A stretch of 64,000 bases of DNA from Bin5 sp034422415. GTDB taxonomy: Bacteria > Chloroflexota > Anaerolineae > Caldilineales > Caldilineaceae. The notes beneath the pieces were generated by a model. That model made no database searches. It was not told the DNA's origin and saw only the letters and a list, made by a program, of their open reading frames with translations. Of the stretch, positions 17,417 to 27,445 are shown piece by piece. The translations under genes and the position numbers were made by a program. The stretch spans positions 4,464,001 to 4,528,000 of the forward strand of contig OZ241871.1 of NCBI GenBank assembly GCA_965202955.1, written 5' to 3'. Position 1 is the first letter of the stretch. The number at the start of each line of letters is the position of its first letter.

Positions 17417-20128
17417 ATGCCGACTCGCCTTTCGCGTGACCTTTGGGTTGTACCTTTCATCGCTCTGGTCGCTATACTCGTCGCCGGTCCCTTCTGGCAA
17501 ATCGAAGGCATCCCCGTCAGCACGCACGACGTGGAGGTGCATCTCCACCGCAGCGCCGCGATTGAGCGTTCCTTTGAGCAGGGCGTTTACTGGCCCCGCT
17601 GGTTCCCTACCGTCTACCGGGGACTTGGCGCTCCTCTATTCCATCATTATAACCCAGGATTTCACTGGTTCGTAGCAGTGGCTCATCGGTTCGGGCTAGG
17701 ACTAGACCAAGCCCTCAAGTTGGTCGTGACGGCCGCGCTTGTTCTGTCCGGCTTCGGCGTATACGCCTGGTTGCGCTACGCCTTCGGCCGCGCAGCCTGC
17801 CTGACCGCCGCTGCACTCTACATCCTTCATCCCGCCCTCTTGACAAGGACCTTTTACTCCGGCGGCGACTACCCCCAGATGCTGGCACTGCTCCTTTTGC
17901 CGGTTAGTTTGTGGGCATTCACTGCCCTCCATGCACGCAAATCCGGATTCACATGGGTCGCCGCAATCCTTTCTTTGGCCGTGCTGATTCTGAGCCACAT
18001 GCTGATGGCGATGGTTGGCGTGCTGGTCCTGGGTGCATACTGGCTGTTTTTGGGCGCCGGCTACCACAACACTGCCGGACTGACGCGCTGCGCCGCGGCT
18101 GCCATTGCGGTTGCCCTCCTGTCCGCAGGCTACTGGCTGCCAGCCCTGGCCGACCTTCCCTTCGTGCAATACGGGAATGCACGACTGCGGCTCGCCCACT
18201 ACAGCGAATTCTTCCTCCACTGGTGGCAACTCTTTGGCATCCAGTCACCGATAATGGACAGCCGCGCCGGCAACCCGCTGAATCCAATTGATTCTTTCGG
18301 TGCGGCTTCCTGGCTGGCGTTGACCGCTGGACTGCTCAGCGTACCGTTTGCCGCCGGCAGAACTCGCCGCGTATGGTGCCTTGCCGGCGCTCTCTTTTCG
18401 CTGGCTGCTCTTGCGCTGGCATCACCTATTTCGCAGTTCATATGGGAGGCGCTGCCAGCGCTCAGCATCTACCAGTACCCCTCCCGTTTTCTTTACGTCG
18501 CCCCAATCGGCGTCTTGCCGGTCGCCGCACTAGCTGTCGACGCCTGGAGCGAACACCGCCGCTGGTTGCCAGCGCTAGGGCTGTTAACGGCCCAGATTCT
18601 CGTTATCTTCCCCTATCTCTTTCCTTCCCATACACCGATGTTTTCGCCTTTCATGCCAGTGAAATCTTTGGACGAGGAGGATACGCTTGCATATGAGCCG
18701 TTCGCCAACGCTTGGGGCATGTCCAGCTTCAACGAATTCCTGGTAAAGGGAGCTGACTTGCGCGTTGCAACTGGCGATATCGCAGAGCCGGCCGCTTCAA
18801 GACCGACCTGGCGGTCGCCTCACTTGGCCGTCGCCGACCTGTCCGACCAATCCGAGCCGATGCTCTTGAGGCTGCACTTTCATCCGAGCTGGAGCGCTGG
18901 AGAGCGCGCGAAATTGGCGCCAGGGCCTGCCGGCTGGGTACAGGTGACAGAGCTTCGCGATCCCGAACAACCCTTGGTAATTCGCTGGAACGGCACGATC
19001 TGGCAGCGGTGGGGCGAACGCTTTACGCTGCTTGGATTCATCGCTACCCTGGCAGGGACGCTGATCTTCGCCCTGCGGCGAAATGCGCGGTCAAACGCGA
19101 CAGCCGACCGCCCGATTTCTTCTGAGCATGCCGCCGGCGCGTTGACGGTCTGCCTGCTTCTCTTCGTCGCGGCCCGCTTCGCGCTGAACCTGGCTCCCAA
19201 GGGACCCTTTCTCCTGCACTCGCCGCCGGGGGAACTCGCACTTTCCGTCGAAGGCCGGCCCACTACGCTGGGCGACCAGGAAACCGGGCAGGTGACCCTC
19301 CTGGGATGGACGCTGCTGAGCAGCGACACGCCCGCCCCTGGCGATACCGTCGGTGTTCGCCTTTATTGGGAGGCGCACGCAGAGCTTCCAGATGACTACC
19401 ACACCTTTTTGCACCTCCACACGCCCGCCATCCAGCGCTCATGGGCTGTGGAAAACCAGGGAGTGCTGCGCCCGCCCACAAGGGTATGGGACCCGCGAAA
19501 GTATTACATTGAGACTATGCGCCTGCGCCTGCCGGAGGACATTCCGCCGCTCACTTATGTGCTTGTCGCCGGCTTGGTTTCCACCTCCGGCGAGAGGCTG
19601 ACCGTGCCCGGGTCGGTCAACGACCTGGTCGAATTGCGCGAAATGGCGGTCACGCCCTTGCGTGCGGGATATCTGCAGAGCGAACGCCCGCTGGTGGCAA
19701 CCGCCGCCGCGACCGATGAAGCCCTTCGACTGCAGGGATACGACCTGATTTCACCGACAGTGCAAACTGATCATCTGACGCTCCGACTCTTTTGGGAGAC
19801 GGGGAACGGCCCCGCCCGCGACTGGATCACCTACATCCACCTTACCGACGCCCACGGCAATCTCGTCGCGCAATTCGACGGTCCGGCCTTTTTTGGTCTG
19901 CTGCCAACCAGCAGCTGGCACACCAACTCGCTCTACATCGACCGCCGCGAGCTCCACCTGCCAGCAGAGCTGGACCCCGGGTACTACCTATTCCGGATCG
20001 GCCTTTACAGCTTGAGCACAGGGGAGCGACTGCCCTTCCAACCCGATGACGACGAGACGCAAAGCTTCGAGAACGGTCAGCTGCTGGTCCCGCTGCAAAT
20101 CGCTTTGCCGGACCGCGCGTCAAATTGA
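17417..20128 (+). CDS. 6-pyruvoyl-tetrahydropterin synthase-related large membrane protein, copy 1
   Basis: 903 residues from ATG 17417 (the frame is open further upstream but the added residues look non-coding). The N-terminal ~500 residues hold about ten hydrophobic helices. They begin with PFIALVAILVAGPFWQ and then the conserved loop HLHRSAAIERSFEQGVYWPRWFPTVYRGLGAPLFHHYNP, split here as EQGVYWPRWFP and GLGAPLFHHYNP. That loop resembles GT-C-type membrane glycosyltransferases and the Pfam PTPS_related family. The last ~350 residues form two beta-rich extracytoplasmic domains. A role in cell-surface glycan or lipid-linked sugar transfer is inferred only from fold. It is followed by a paralogue. 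Confidence 0.8.
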   Translation: MPTRLSRDLWVVPFIALVAILVAGPFWQIEGIPVSTHDVEVHLHRSAAIERSFEQGVYWPRWFPTVYRGLGAPLFHHYNPGFHWFVAVAHRFGLGLDQALKLVVTAALVLSGFGVYAWLRYAFGRAACLTAAALYILHPALLTRTFYSGGDYPQMLALLLLPVSLWAFTALHARKSGFTWVAAILSLAVLILSHMLMAMVGVLVLGAYWLFLGAGYHNTAGLTRCAAAAIAVALLSAGYWLPALADLPFVQYGNARLRLAHYSEFFLHWWQLFGIQSPIMDSRAGNPLNPIDSFGAASWLALTAGLLSVPFAAGRTRRVWCLAGALFSLAALALASPISQFIWEALPALSIYQYPSRFLYVAPIGVLPVAALAVDAWSEHRRWLPALGLLTAQILVIFPYLFPSHTPMFSPFMPVKSLDEEDTLAYEPFANAWGMSSFNEFLVKGADLRVATGDIAEPAASRPTWRSPHLAVADLSDQSEPMLLRLHFHPSWSAGERAKLAPGPAGWVQVTELRDPEQPLVIRWNGTIWQRWGERFTLLGFIATLAGTLIFALRRNARSNATADRPISSEHAAGALTVCLLLFVAARFALNLAPKGPFLLHSPPGELALSVEGRPTTLGDQETGQVTLLGWTLLSSDTPAPGDTVGVRLYWEAHAELPDDYHTFLHLHTPAIQRSWAVENQGVLRPPTRVWDPRKYYIETMRLRLPEDIPPLTYVLVAGLVSTSGERLTVPGSVNDLVELREMAVTPLRAGYLQSERPLVATAAATDEALRLQGYDLISPTVQTDHLTLRLFWETGNGPARDWITYIHLTDAHGNLVAQFDGPAFFGLLPTSSWHTNSLYIDRRELHLPAELDPGYYLFRIGLYSLSTGERLPFQPDDDETQSFENGQLLVPLQIALPDRASN

Positions 20129-20172
20129 CCGTTCATTTGCCCCTCCCTTTCCCGACCCGTATACTCAATCGA

Positions 20173-22926
20173 ATGCCAATACGATTCTCCTCCAGCCTCC
20201 TGGTCATCCTCTTTATCGCTCTGCTGGCCCTGCTAGTCGCTGGCCCGTTTTGGCAGGTTTCCGGGCTGCCCGCGGGCACACCCGATGAGCAGCTCCATTC
20301 CCACCGCAGCGCGGCGTTTACCCGCGCCTTCGAACAAGGGGTCTACTGGCCTCGTTGGTTTCCAACCGTCTACAACGGCCTCGGCGCGCCTACTTTTCAT
20401 CACTACAGCCCGGCCCTTTATTGGCTCGTTGGCGCGACCCACGCGGCCGGCATTCGCCTGGATCATGCGCTCAAGCTTGTTATGTCCGCCGCGCTCGTCC
20501 TGTCGGCGTTCGGCATCTACGGTTGGCTCCGCTTTGCTTTCAGTCCGGCTGCTGCTCTCGTTGCCGCAGCGCTCTACCTGCTGCACCCTCACACCCTCAC
20601 CCGCACCTTCTACTTCGTCGGCGACTATCCCCAGATTCTGGGCCTGATGCTTATGCCCGTCTGCTTGTGGGCGTTCACTGCGCTCTACATGCAGGGGCGC
20701 CGGCGCCATTGGCTGGCCGCGGTCGGCGCCCTCGCCGCCCTCGCATTCAGCCACAATCTGACCGCAATGACCGGCGGGGGGGTCCTTGCACTCTATTGGC
20801 TACTCCTTGCGATCGGCTACAGACGGCTGGACGGACTGGCGCGCTGCGGGCTGGCCGCGCTGGTCGCCGCGCTCGTTTCGGCCGCATTCTGGCTTCCATC
20901 GCTCGCCGACCTGACTTTCGTGCAAATCGAAAATGCGCGCGAAGAGTTCTTCCACTTCAGCAACCACTTTCTCAGTTGGCAAGACCTCTTCGCAGTACAA
21001 TCTCCTGTCCTCGACAGCCGTGCAGGCACGCCGCTCAAGCCTCCCGTTACCTTCGGCGCCGCGACCTGGCTTGCTCTCGTCGCCGGACTGGTCAGCTTTC
21101 CTTTCGCGACGCGGCGCGCCGGTCGATATTGGGGCCTCGGGGGCGCCTTGCTTGCACTTTTGCTGCTCGCGCTAACCCTCAATGCTACCGAGCTGCTGTG
21201 GGAGCATCTTCCCGGTCTGAGTTTCGTCCAGTTTCCTTCCCGCTTCCTTTCACTTGCCCCGTTTGGCGCGCTGCCGGCGGCCGCCTTGGCCGTCGATGCC
21301 TGGCGGCCGAGCCGGCGCTACGCGCCTGCAGTCATCCTGACAGCCGCCTGCGCAATTGTGCTCTCCCCCTATCTCTTTCCTTCCCATACACCCTTTACTC
21401 CACCCCACCAAATGGAGACCTCGTCCGCCGAAGACATCCTCCATTCCGAACAGGTGGGCGGCGCCTGGGGAATGACGGGAAGCAACGAGTTTCTCGTCAA
21501 AGGGGCGGACATGAACGTGATCGCCGGAAACAGCCCCGAACCAGCTGCAGCCAGCGTCATCTGGCGTTCCCCCCACGAAGCCGTCGCCGATCTGACTGGC
21601 TTGGCCGAACCGGTTCTGCTCAGGCTGCACTTCCACCCCGGCTGGGGCGCGGGGACCCAGGCCATGCTGGAACCCGGTACAGCCGGCTGGATGCAGGTGA
21701 CCGAAATCAGAGACCCTGACCAACCCCTCGTGATGAGCTGGCAGGGAACCGTCTGGCAGAGACGCGGTGAGCGCCTCAGCCTGCTGGGAGTCGGCGCGGC
21801 CGCATTCGGCTTTCTCTTTATCGCGTTCAGACGCCGGCAGACCGACCGACCAGCCCGGACGCAGCCAACCGGCGCGGCCCCGCCAAGGGAGCCCCGTCCC
21901 ACACTTCTCGCAGTCGGGGCAACGGTCATCTGCCTCCTGACCTTTAATGTCGCACGCCTCGCCATCAACGGGTCCAGTCGCGGCCCCTTTCTCCTGCATT
22001 CTCCGCCGGGTCAGCTGGCATTTGATGTTCAAGGAGAGCCGGTCGTTTTCGGCGACAATGGCGGCCCTCAAGTAACCTTTCTCGGTTGGGAGATGGTCAG
22101 AGGCTCATCGCCCCGCCCAGGCGACCCGATCATCGTTCGTCTTTACTGGCAACCGCATGGCAAGATTCACGAGCGTCTCAACGGATTCATGCACCTGTAC
22201 ACGCCAGCCATCAAACATTCCTGGGCCACCGGCAACCGGGGCGTCGGCCGGCCCGACTCCCAGTGGTGGGACCCCAGCAAGTACTACGTTGACGAACTTC
22301 GCCTTGTCGTCCCGCCGGACCTGCCTCCAATCACCTATTCGCTCATCGCCGGTATGGTAAAATCCACCGGCGAAAGAATGACCGTGCCCGGCTCGGGAGT
22401 TGACAACATTCTCACTCTGAGAGACCTGGAAGTCAGACCGACCCGGCCAAGTCTTTTCCAAAACACGCGGCCAGGCGTTACTGCGCGCGCCGATACCGAC
22501 GACGGTTTGCGCCTTCAGGGCTACGACTTGCAGCCGTCGCCCGGCGGCCCGCGTCTTCGCCTCTTTTGGGAGACACGCGAGGTGCCCACCGCCGACTGGG
22601 TCACCTACATTCACCTGCACAATCAACTAGGAGAACGAGTCGCCCAGTTCGACGGCGCCGCCCTGAGAGGACTCGTCGGCACCAGCGAATGGAGCGCAGA
22701 CTCACTCTATGTCGACCGCCGCCAACTCCAGTTGCCGGGTGAGCTGCCAGAAGGGGAATACTTGCTTCGTATAGGGCTGTTCGATCTGACCAACGGGGAG
22801 AGACTGCCCCTTAATCCCAGGGACAAATCGGACAGCTTCGAGAGCGGTCAGCTTCTCATTCCGATGCGGATCCTGCCACCGGAGGCCGACCCGGAAAGCT
22901 GCTACATCTGCGACGGCGATCGGTAG
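20173..22926 (+). CDS. 6-pyruvoyl-tetrahydropterin synthase-related large membrane protein, copy 2
   Basis: 917 residues from ATG 20173 (a TTG at 20125 overlapping the previous stop is a less likely start). It is a paralogue of the preceding gene, matching along its whole length: LALLVAGPFWQVSGLP, EQGVYWPRWFPTVYNGLGAP, SHTPFTPPHQ, FLVKGADMNVIAGN, GPFLLHSPPGQLAFDVQG and the C-terminal EYLLRIGLFDLTNGERLP. Around ten N-terminal membrane helices and a large soluble C-terminal portion are visible. The two genes are 44 nt apart and presumably form one transcript. Function is not established. Confidence 0.8.
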   Translation: MPIRFSSSLLVILFIALLALLVAGPFWQVSGLPAGTPDEQLHSHRSAAFTRAFEQGVYWPRWFPTVYNGLGAPTFHHYSPALYWLVGATHAAGIRLDHALKLVMSAALVLSAFGIYGWLRFAFSPAAALVAAALYLLHPHTLTRTFYFVGDYPQILGLMLMPVCLWAFTALYMQGRRRHWLAAVGALAALAFSHNLTAMTGGGVLALYWLLLAIGYRRLDGLARCGLAALVAALVSAAFWLPSLADLTFVQIENAREEFFHFSNHFLSWQDLFAVQSPVLDSRAGTPLKPPVTFGAATWLALVAGLVSFPFATRRAGRYWGLGGALLALLLLALTLNATELLWEHLPGLSFVQFPSRFLSLAPFGALPAAALAVDAWRPSRRYAPAVILTAACAIVLSPYLFPSHTPFTPPHQMETSSAEDILHSEQVGGAWGMTGSNEFLVKGADMNVIAGNSPEPAAASVIWRSPHEAVADLTGLAEPVLLRLHFHPGWGAGTQAMLEPGTAGWMQVTEIRDPDQPLVMSWQGTVWQRRGERLSLLGVGAAAFGFLFIAFRRRQTDRPARTQPTGAAPPREPRPTLLAVGATVICLLTFNVARLAINGSSRGPFLLHSPPGQLAFDVQGEPVVFGDNGGPQVTFLGWEMVRGSSPRPGDPIIVRLYWQPHGKIHERLNGFMHLYTPAIKHSWATGNRGVGRPDSQWWDPSKYYVDELRLVVPPDLPPITYSLIAGMVKSTGERMTVPGSGVDNILTLRDLEVRPTRPSLFQNTRPGVTARADTDDGLRLQGYDLQPSPGGPRLRLFWETREVPTADWVTYIHLHNQLGERVAQFDGAALRGLVGTSEWSADSLYVDRRQLQLPGELPEGEYLLRIGLFDLTNGERLPLNPRDKSDSFESGQLLIPMRILPPEADPESCYICDGDR

Positions 22927-22969
22927 TAGCCGGCGACCTAGCGCCCGATCCGAATACAGGCACGGGAAT

Positions 22970-24583
22970 TCAATCTCTATCCACAATCCAGTGCTGTCCC
23001 TCGCGCGCCAGCAGGTCACTCGACTCCGCAGGTCCCCATGTGCCGGCAGGGTATTTGGGCAGACGATACGGGCCTGAGCCGTTTGCCGCCAGCGACTCCT
23101 GCATGTGCCAACCCTCCAACACTTGCGTGATCCGCTGCCAGGCAATTTCGACTTCGTCCCGCCGCGTAAACAGGGTCGAATCCCCTAGCACGACATCGAG
23201 CAGGAGCCTCTGATAGGCGTCTGGCGGGTCGCCAAAACTGTGGCCGTAGGTGAATTCCAGATTGACCGGGGTCAGGTTGACCGAAGGGCCGGGTCGCTTG
23301 GCCAGCGTTTTCAGCGTGATGCCTTCATCCGGCTGAATCCGCATCGTAAGCACATTGCGGCTCAAACTTGCACGGCTCACGCCCGGGTGCGGGGCCATCA
23401 CCGGGACTCCGTCCAGCCCGTCCGTCGTGTCGAACAGGAGGTGCGGCGCCCTGCGGAACGTAACCGAGATCTCGGTTGCTTTGCGCGGCAGTGCCTTACC
23501 GGTTCGCAAAAAGAACGGAACGCCCTGCCAGCGCCAGTTGTCGATCTCCAGGCGCCAAGCGACGTAGGTCTCTGTCGTGGAATCGGGGGCGACACCGTCC
23601 TCCTCGAGGTAGGCGGGAACCGGGCGCGTGGCTGCGGTCCCCGCGCCGTACTGGGCGCGCACGACGTATTCCGGGACCTCTTCGGGCTGCAGAGGTCGGA
23701 TAGCCTGTAGCAGGTTCACTTTCTGGTCGCGCACCGCCTTGGCGTCAAACGCGTTCGGCGGCTCCATTGCCGTCAGCGCCACGAGCTGCAGCAGATGATT
23801 TTGCACCATGTCGCGCAGCGCGCCCGATCTTTCGTAGTAACCGCCTCTGCCTTCTACGCCGATGCTCTCCGCAACCGTGATCTGGACATTGTCGACGTAG
23901 TTGCGGTTCCAGACCGGCTCGAAGATCCCATTGGCAAAGCGGAAAACAAGAACGTTCTGCACCGTTTCCTTGCCCAAGTAGTGATCGATGCGGTAGACCT
24001 GGTCCTCGTCAAAGACCGACAGAACGTGATCGTTGAGCTTGTGCGCGCTCGCCAGGTCGCTGCCAAACGGCTTCTCGATTACAACGCGGGTCCATTCGTC
24101 TTTCACCTTGTGCTCGACCAGGCCGGCGGTACCCAGAAGCGAGATAATCGGTTCGTAGACGGATGGCGGCGTGGACAGATAGAAGAGCCGGTTGCCGCCA
24201 ATGTCCCACTGCTCATCAAGCGAATTGATCCTGTCCCGCAGTTGCTCGAAGCCCTCGGCGTCGTCGTAGCCGCCTGCCATGTAGTAGAGACGGGGCGCGA
24301 AGGCCTCCCAGCCCGCGCTTTGAAAGTCGACTTCCGGGTTGGTCACCATGCTCGCCCGAGCGCGCTCACGAAACTCCTGATCGGACATTGTGGAGCGTGC
24401 GTAGCCCAAGATTATGAAGTTCTGGGGGAGGAGCCGTTGCAGGGCCAGCTTATAGAGCGCGGGCAGCAGTTTGCGATTGGCCAGGTCGCCTGACGCACCA
24501 AAGATTACCATCAACGCCGGCGACGAGACCTGGAACTGTTCATGCGCATCCGGCGACTCTTCCAGTATGATTCCTTCGCTCAC
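22970..24583 (-). CDS. zwf: Glucose-6-phosphate 1-dehydrogenase
   Basis: 537 residues. It oxidises glucose 6-phosphate to 6-phosphogluconolactone, the entry to the pentose phosphate pathway, producing NADPH. The dinucleotide motif is IFGASGDLANRKLLPALYKL (near residue 27). The substrate-binding/catalytic stretch RIDHYLGKETVQNVLVFRFANGIFEPVWNR is diagnostic (cited as RIDHYLGKE). Full length is normal for the family. It lies 48 nt downstream of the ABC ATPase gene on the same strand and converges with the membrane-protein pair (43-nt gap). Confidence 0.96.
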   Translation of the reverse strand: MSEGIILEESPDAHEQFQVSSPALMVIFGASGDLANRKLLPALYKLALQRLLPQNFIILGYARSTMSDQEFRERARASMVTNPEVDFQSAGWEAFAPRLYYMAGGYDDAEGFEQLRDRINSLDEQWDIGGNRLFYLSTPPSVYEPIISLLGTAGLVEHKVKDEWTRVVIEKPFGSDLASAHKLNDHVLSVFDEDQVYRIDHYLGKETVQNVLVFRFANGIFEPVWNRNYVDNVQITVAESIGVEGRGGYYERSGALRDMVQNHLLQLVALTAMEPPNAFDAKAVRDQKVNLLQAIRPLQPEEVPEYVVRAQYGAGTAATRPVPAYLEEDGVAPDSTTETYVAWRLEIDNWRWQGVPFFLRTGKALPRKATEISVTFRRAPHLLFDTTDGLDGVPVMAPHPGVSRASLSRNVLTMRIQPDEGITLKTLAKRPGPSVNLTPVNLEFTYGHSFGDPPDAYQRLLLDVVLGDSTLFTRRDEVEIAWQRITQVLEGWHMQESLAANGSGPYRLPKYPAGTWGPAESSDLLAREGQHWIVDRD

Positions 24584-24631
24584 GTTTTGATATCCTTTCG
24601 CCGAGGGAGTGGGGAGAGTGGGACGATTACC

Positions 24632-25714
24632 TCACTCGCCCTTCCTCGCAAATGCGAACACGGGAGAACGCACCGACACCTGAAGCGGCTGATCCGCTAT
24701 GTATCCGTACTGCGGTCCAAGTCGGACGCTCACGTGTGTGCCCGTTGGTAGCTGGACGGTAACCAGCTGGTCATGACCGAAAAAGAGCGTTCCGCGCACT
24801 CGCGACGCGGGCAGGCCGGGCTGTGCCGCCTGCACCTCGATGTTTTCGGGCCGCAGCAGGATGTCCACCGGTCCGTAAACGGCTTTCTGTGCCGCGAGGG
24901 TTCCCAATTCGCACTCGATCGTCTCGCCCCGCCCGACCCCGGGCAGGAAGTTCGCCTCGCCGATGAATTCAGCCACTGCGCGGCTGGCAGGGACGGTGTA
25001 GAGCTCGTGCGGAGCCGCCACCTGCTCCACGCGGCCGTTCAGCATGACCGCCACTCGGTCTACCAGGCTCAGCGCCTCTTCCTGGTCGTGCGTAACGAAT
25101 ACAGCGGTCGTGTTGGCCGCGCGCAGGATCTCGCGTACCTCTCGGCGTACGCGCGCGCGCAGGCCGGCGTCCAGGTTGCTGAATGGCTCGTCGAGCAGGA
25201 TCAGCGCGGGATGAGGAGCCAGGGCCCTTGCCAGGGCGACGCGTTGTTGCTGGCCCCCGCTGAGCTCGTGGGGCATACGCTCTTCCATGCCCTGCAACCC
25301 GGCGAGGTCCAAGACCTCCCTTGTGCGCGCCGTGCGGGCCCCTTGAGGCAGGCGGCGCAATCCAAACTGGATGTTGGCCAGTACGTTGACGTGGGGGAAC
25401 AGGGCGTACTCTTGGAAGACCATGCCCACGCGGCGCAGCTGTGGCGGCACGTGGACCCCCTTGCCGGCCACAATCTTTCCATCGATTTCGACCATGCCGG
25501 AATCCAGGCGCTCAAAGCCGGCGATGAGGCGCAGGGTCGTCGTCTTGCCGCATCCAGACGGACCCAATAGGGCTATGAGCTCGCCGCGGGTGACTTCCAG
25601 CGAAACTTCGTTGGCGGCCACGACCGGCGCGGCCTTCGCGCCAAAGCGCTTGGTGACGCTCTCCAGCCGCAGCCCGGTATCGGAAGCTCTTGTCGCAAAT
25701 GACTCTTGATTCAT
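24632..25714 (-). CDS. ABC transporter ATP-binding protein, Fe3+/spermidine/putrescine type
   Basis: 360 residues. Walker A GPSGCGKTT, Q-loop (GMVFQEYALFPHVNV), signature LSGGQQQRVALARAL and Walker B ALILLDEPFSNLD are all present. A C-terminal TOBE-like domain follows (residues ~280-355). The architecture matches FbpC/PotA. It is paired with the fused permease gene immediately upstream (27-nt gap). The substrate is probably ferric iron, from the permease type, but no binding protein gene is adjacent. Confidence 0.92.
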   Translation of the reverse strand: MNQESFATRASDTGLRLESVTKRFGAKAAPVVAANEVSLEVTRGELIALLGPSGCGKTTTLRLIAGFERLDSGMVEIDGKIVAGKGVHVPPQLRRVGMVFQEYALFPHVNVLANIQFGLRRLPQGARTARTREVLDLAGLQGMEERMPHELSGGQQQRVALARALAPHPALILLDEPFSNLDAGLRARVRREVREILRAANTTAVFVTHDQEEALSLVDRVAVMLNGRVEQVAAPHELYTVPASRAVAEFIGEANFLPGVGRGETIECELGTLAAQKAVYGPVDILLRPENIEVQAAQPGLPASRVRGTLFFGHDQLVTVQLPTGTHVSVRLGPQYGYIADQPLQVSVRSPVFAFARKGE

Positions 25715-25741
25715 GGCACGGTTGGCGAGCGACGGAAGGGA

Positions 25742-27445
25742 TTAGGCGCCGCTGACCATCTCTCTCTCCTCCTGCATGAGGACGAGGAAAATTCCCAGGG
25801 CCGACATTGCAAGAAGCATGAGGGCCGGCGCGGCCGCCCTGGCAAAGAAGGCTTCATCGGCCGCCGACCAGATTTGCGTAGCCAGGGTCGAAAAGCCTGT
25901 CGGACTGAGCAACAGCGTCGCCGGCAGCTCCTTCACCGTCGTCAGAAACACCAGCGCCATTCCCGCCAAAACACCCGGGCGCACAATCGGGGCGGTAATG
26001 CGCCAGAAGACTGCGCGCATGCCCAGGCCCAGACTGCGGCCCGCCTCTTCAAGGCGAGGGTTCATCTGCATCAGGCTGATCTGCATCGCGCCCATCGCCT
26101 GTGGCAAGAAGCGAACGACATAGGCAAAGACGAGCATCCACATCGTCTGGTAGATCCCGGGAGCGAAATTAGCCCCAAAAAAGACCAGGCTGAGCGCAAT
26201 GACAATGCCCGGAAGACCGTAACCGACGTAGACCGCACGAGCGGCTATGCCCATCAGCCGGCCCCGGATTCGTACTGCCGCATAGGCGACCAGAAAACCG
26301 AGCGCTGCCGCGGCCAGCGCTGCCAGCGCGCCGGCCTGAAAGCTGTTGAAGGTGGCAACCCAGACCGGTTTGAGCGTCTCGCCGGATATGAGCCCCCGCA
26401 ACAGCCAGTACGTGATAACCGCCGTCGGCATAACGAGCGCGGCCATCACGACTGCTCCGCAGTAGAGCAACGCGGCCCCTCTCCAGCGCGCAAGTTCGAT
26501 TCGGCCGCGCGGCGGGGCCACGCCGGCTCCGGCGCGAAAATGGCGAGGGCGTCCGTGTCCCCGGCTTTTGCGCTCAAATAGCAACAGCATAATGGTAAAC
26601 ACGAGCAACGCCAAGGCGAGCAGAGAGCCCAAATGGCGATCGAAACTGCTCAAATACTGAACGTAGATCGCACGCGTGAAGCTGTTGTAGCGGAGCAGCG
26701 AGACGGCGCCGAAGTCGCTCAGCGTGTAGAGGGCGACCAGCAGGCCGCCTGCGGTTATCGACGGCCGCAGGTTCGGCAGAGTGACGCGCAGGAAGGTCTC
26801 CCATCCGTTGCTCCCCAGCGAACGAGCTGCCTCTTCGATCGAGGTATCAAACCTTTGCAGCGCGGCGCGCACGCTCATGAATACGTAAGGATATGTGAAG
26901 AGCGTCAGTGACCAAAGCGCGCCTGTGAAACCGTAGATTGACGGCAGCCGCTCCACACCTAACGGCGCCAGGAGCTCCTGCAACAGCCCGCGGGGGCCGA
27001 ACATCGCGATCAGAGCGAAGCCTCCCACATAGCTGGGAACGACCAGCGGCATCATCGCTAGCACAGTCCAGACGCGTCTCCCGGGCAGGTCTGTGCGCTC
27101 GGTCAGCCATGCCAGCGGCAACGCCACCGCGATCGAAAGCACAGTTACGCAGGCCACGAGCAGGAAACTGTTCCACAGGATACGGACCGTGCGAATGCGC
27201 GCCATCAGGTCGACAGCTTCATTCAGACCGGCACCCCCGGCGCGGTAGACCAGGTAGACCATTGGCAGCAGCATCGCCAGCGCGATCAGCAGGACCAACG
27301 TTTGATAGCAGTACCCGGCAATCCTGTAAGCTGACCCGCGAATCTCCAACTCCTTGTGGTGCAGTGGGCCGGAGTGATAAGCCTTGCGCAGGACCTGAAA
27401 GGCGATGCCGCGCGGCGGTGCGTGGGTCTCGGGCTCGTTGCTCAT
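25742..27445 (-). CDS. ABC transporter permease, iron(III) type, two fused permease domains
   Basis: 567 residues with about twelve membrane helices. Two BPD_transp_1 domains are fused head to tail, as in FbpB/SfuB. Each has an EAA-type cytoplasmic loop: EEAARSLGSNGWETFLRVTLPNLRP (near residue 205) and EEAGRSLGLGMRAVFWRITAPIVRP (near residue 480), quoted here in part as EEAARSLG and EEAGRSLG. It begins at the base after the stop of the upstream membrane-protein gene. A periplasmic Fe-binding protein is expected but absent between 24.6 and 29.4 kb. Confidence 0.92.
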   Translation of the reverse strand: MSNEPETHAPPRGIAFQVLRKAYHSGPLHHKELEIRGSAYRIAGYCYQTLVLLIALAMLLPMVYLVYRAGGAGLNEAVDLMARIRTVRILWNSFLLVACVTVLSIAVALPLAWLTERTDLPGRRVWTVLAMMPLVVPSYVGGFALIAMFGPRGLLQELLAPLGVERLPSIYGFTGALWSLTLFTYPYVFMSVRAALQRFDTSIEEAARSLGSNGWETFLRVTLPNLRPSITAGGLLVALYTLSDFGAVSLLRYNSFTRAIYVQYLSSFDRHLGSLLALALLVFTIMLLLFERKSRGHGRPRHFRAGAGVAPPRGRIELARWRGAALLYCGAVVMAALVMPTAVITYWLLRGLISGETLKPVWVATFNSFQAGALAALAAAALGFLVAYAAVRIRGRLMGIAARAVYVGYGLPGIVIALSLVFFGANFAPGIYQTMWMLVFAYVVRFLPQAMGAMQISLMQMNPRLEEAGRSLGLGMRAVFWRITAPIVRPGVLAGMALVFLTTVKELPATLLLSPTGFSTLATQIWSAADEAFFARAAAPALMLLAMSALGIFLVLMQEEREMVSGA

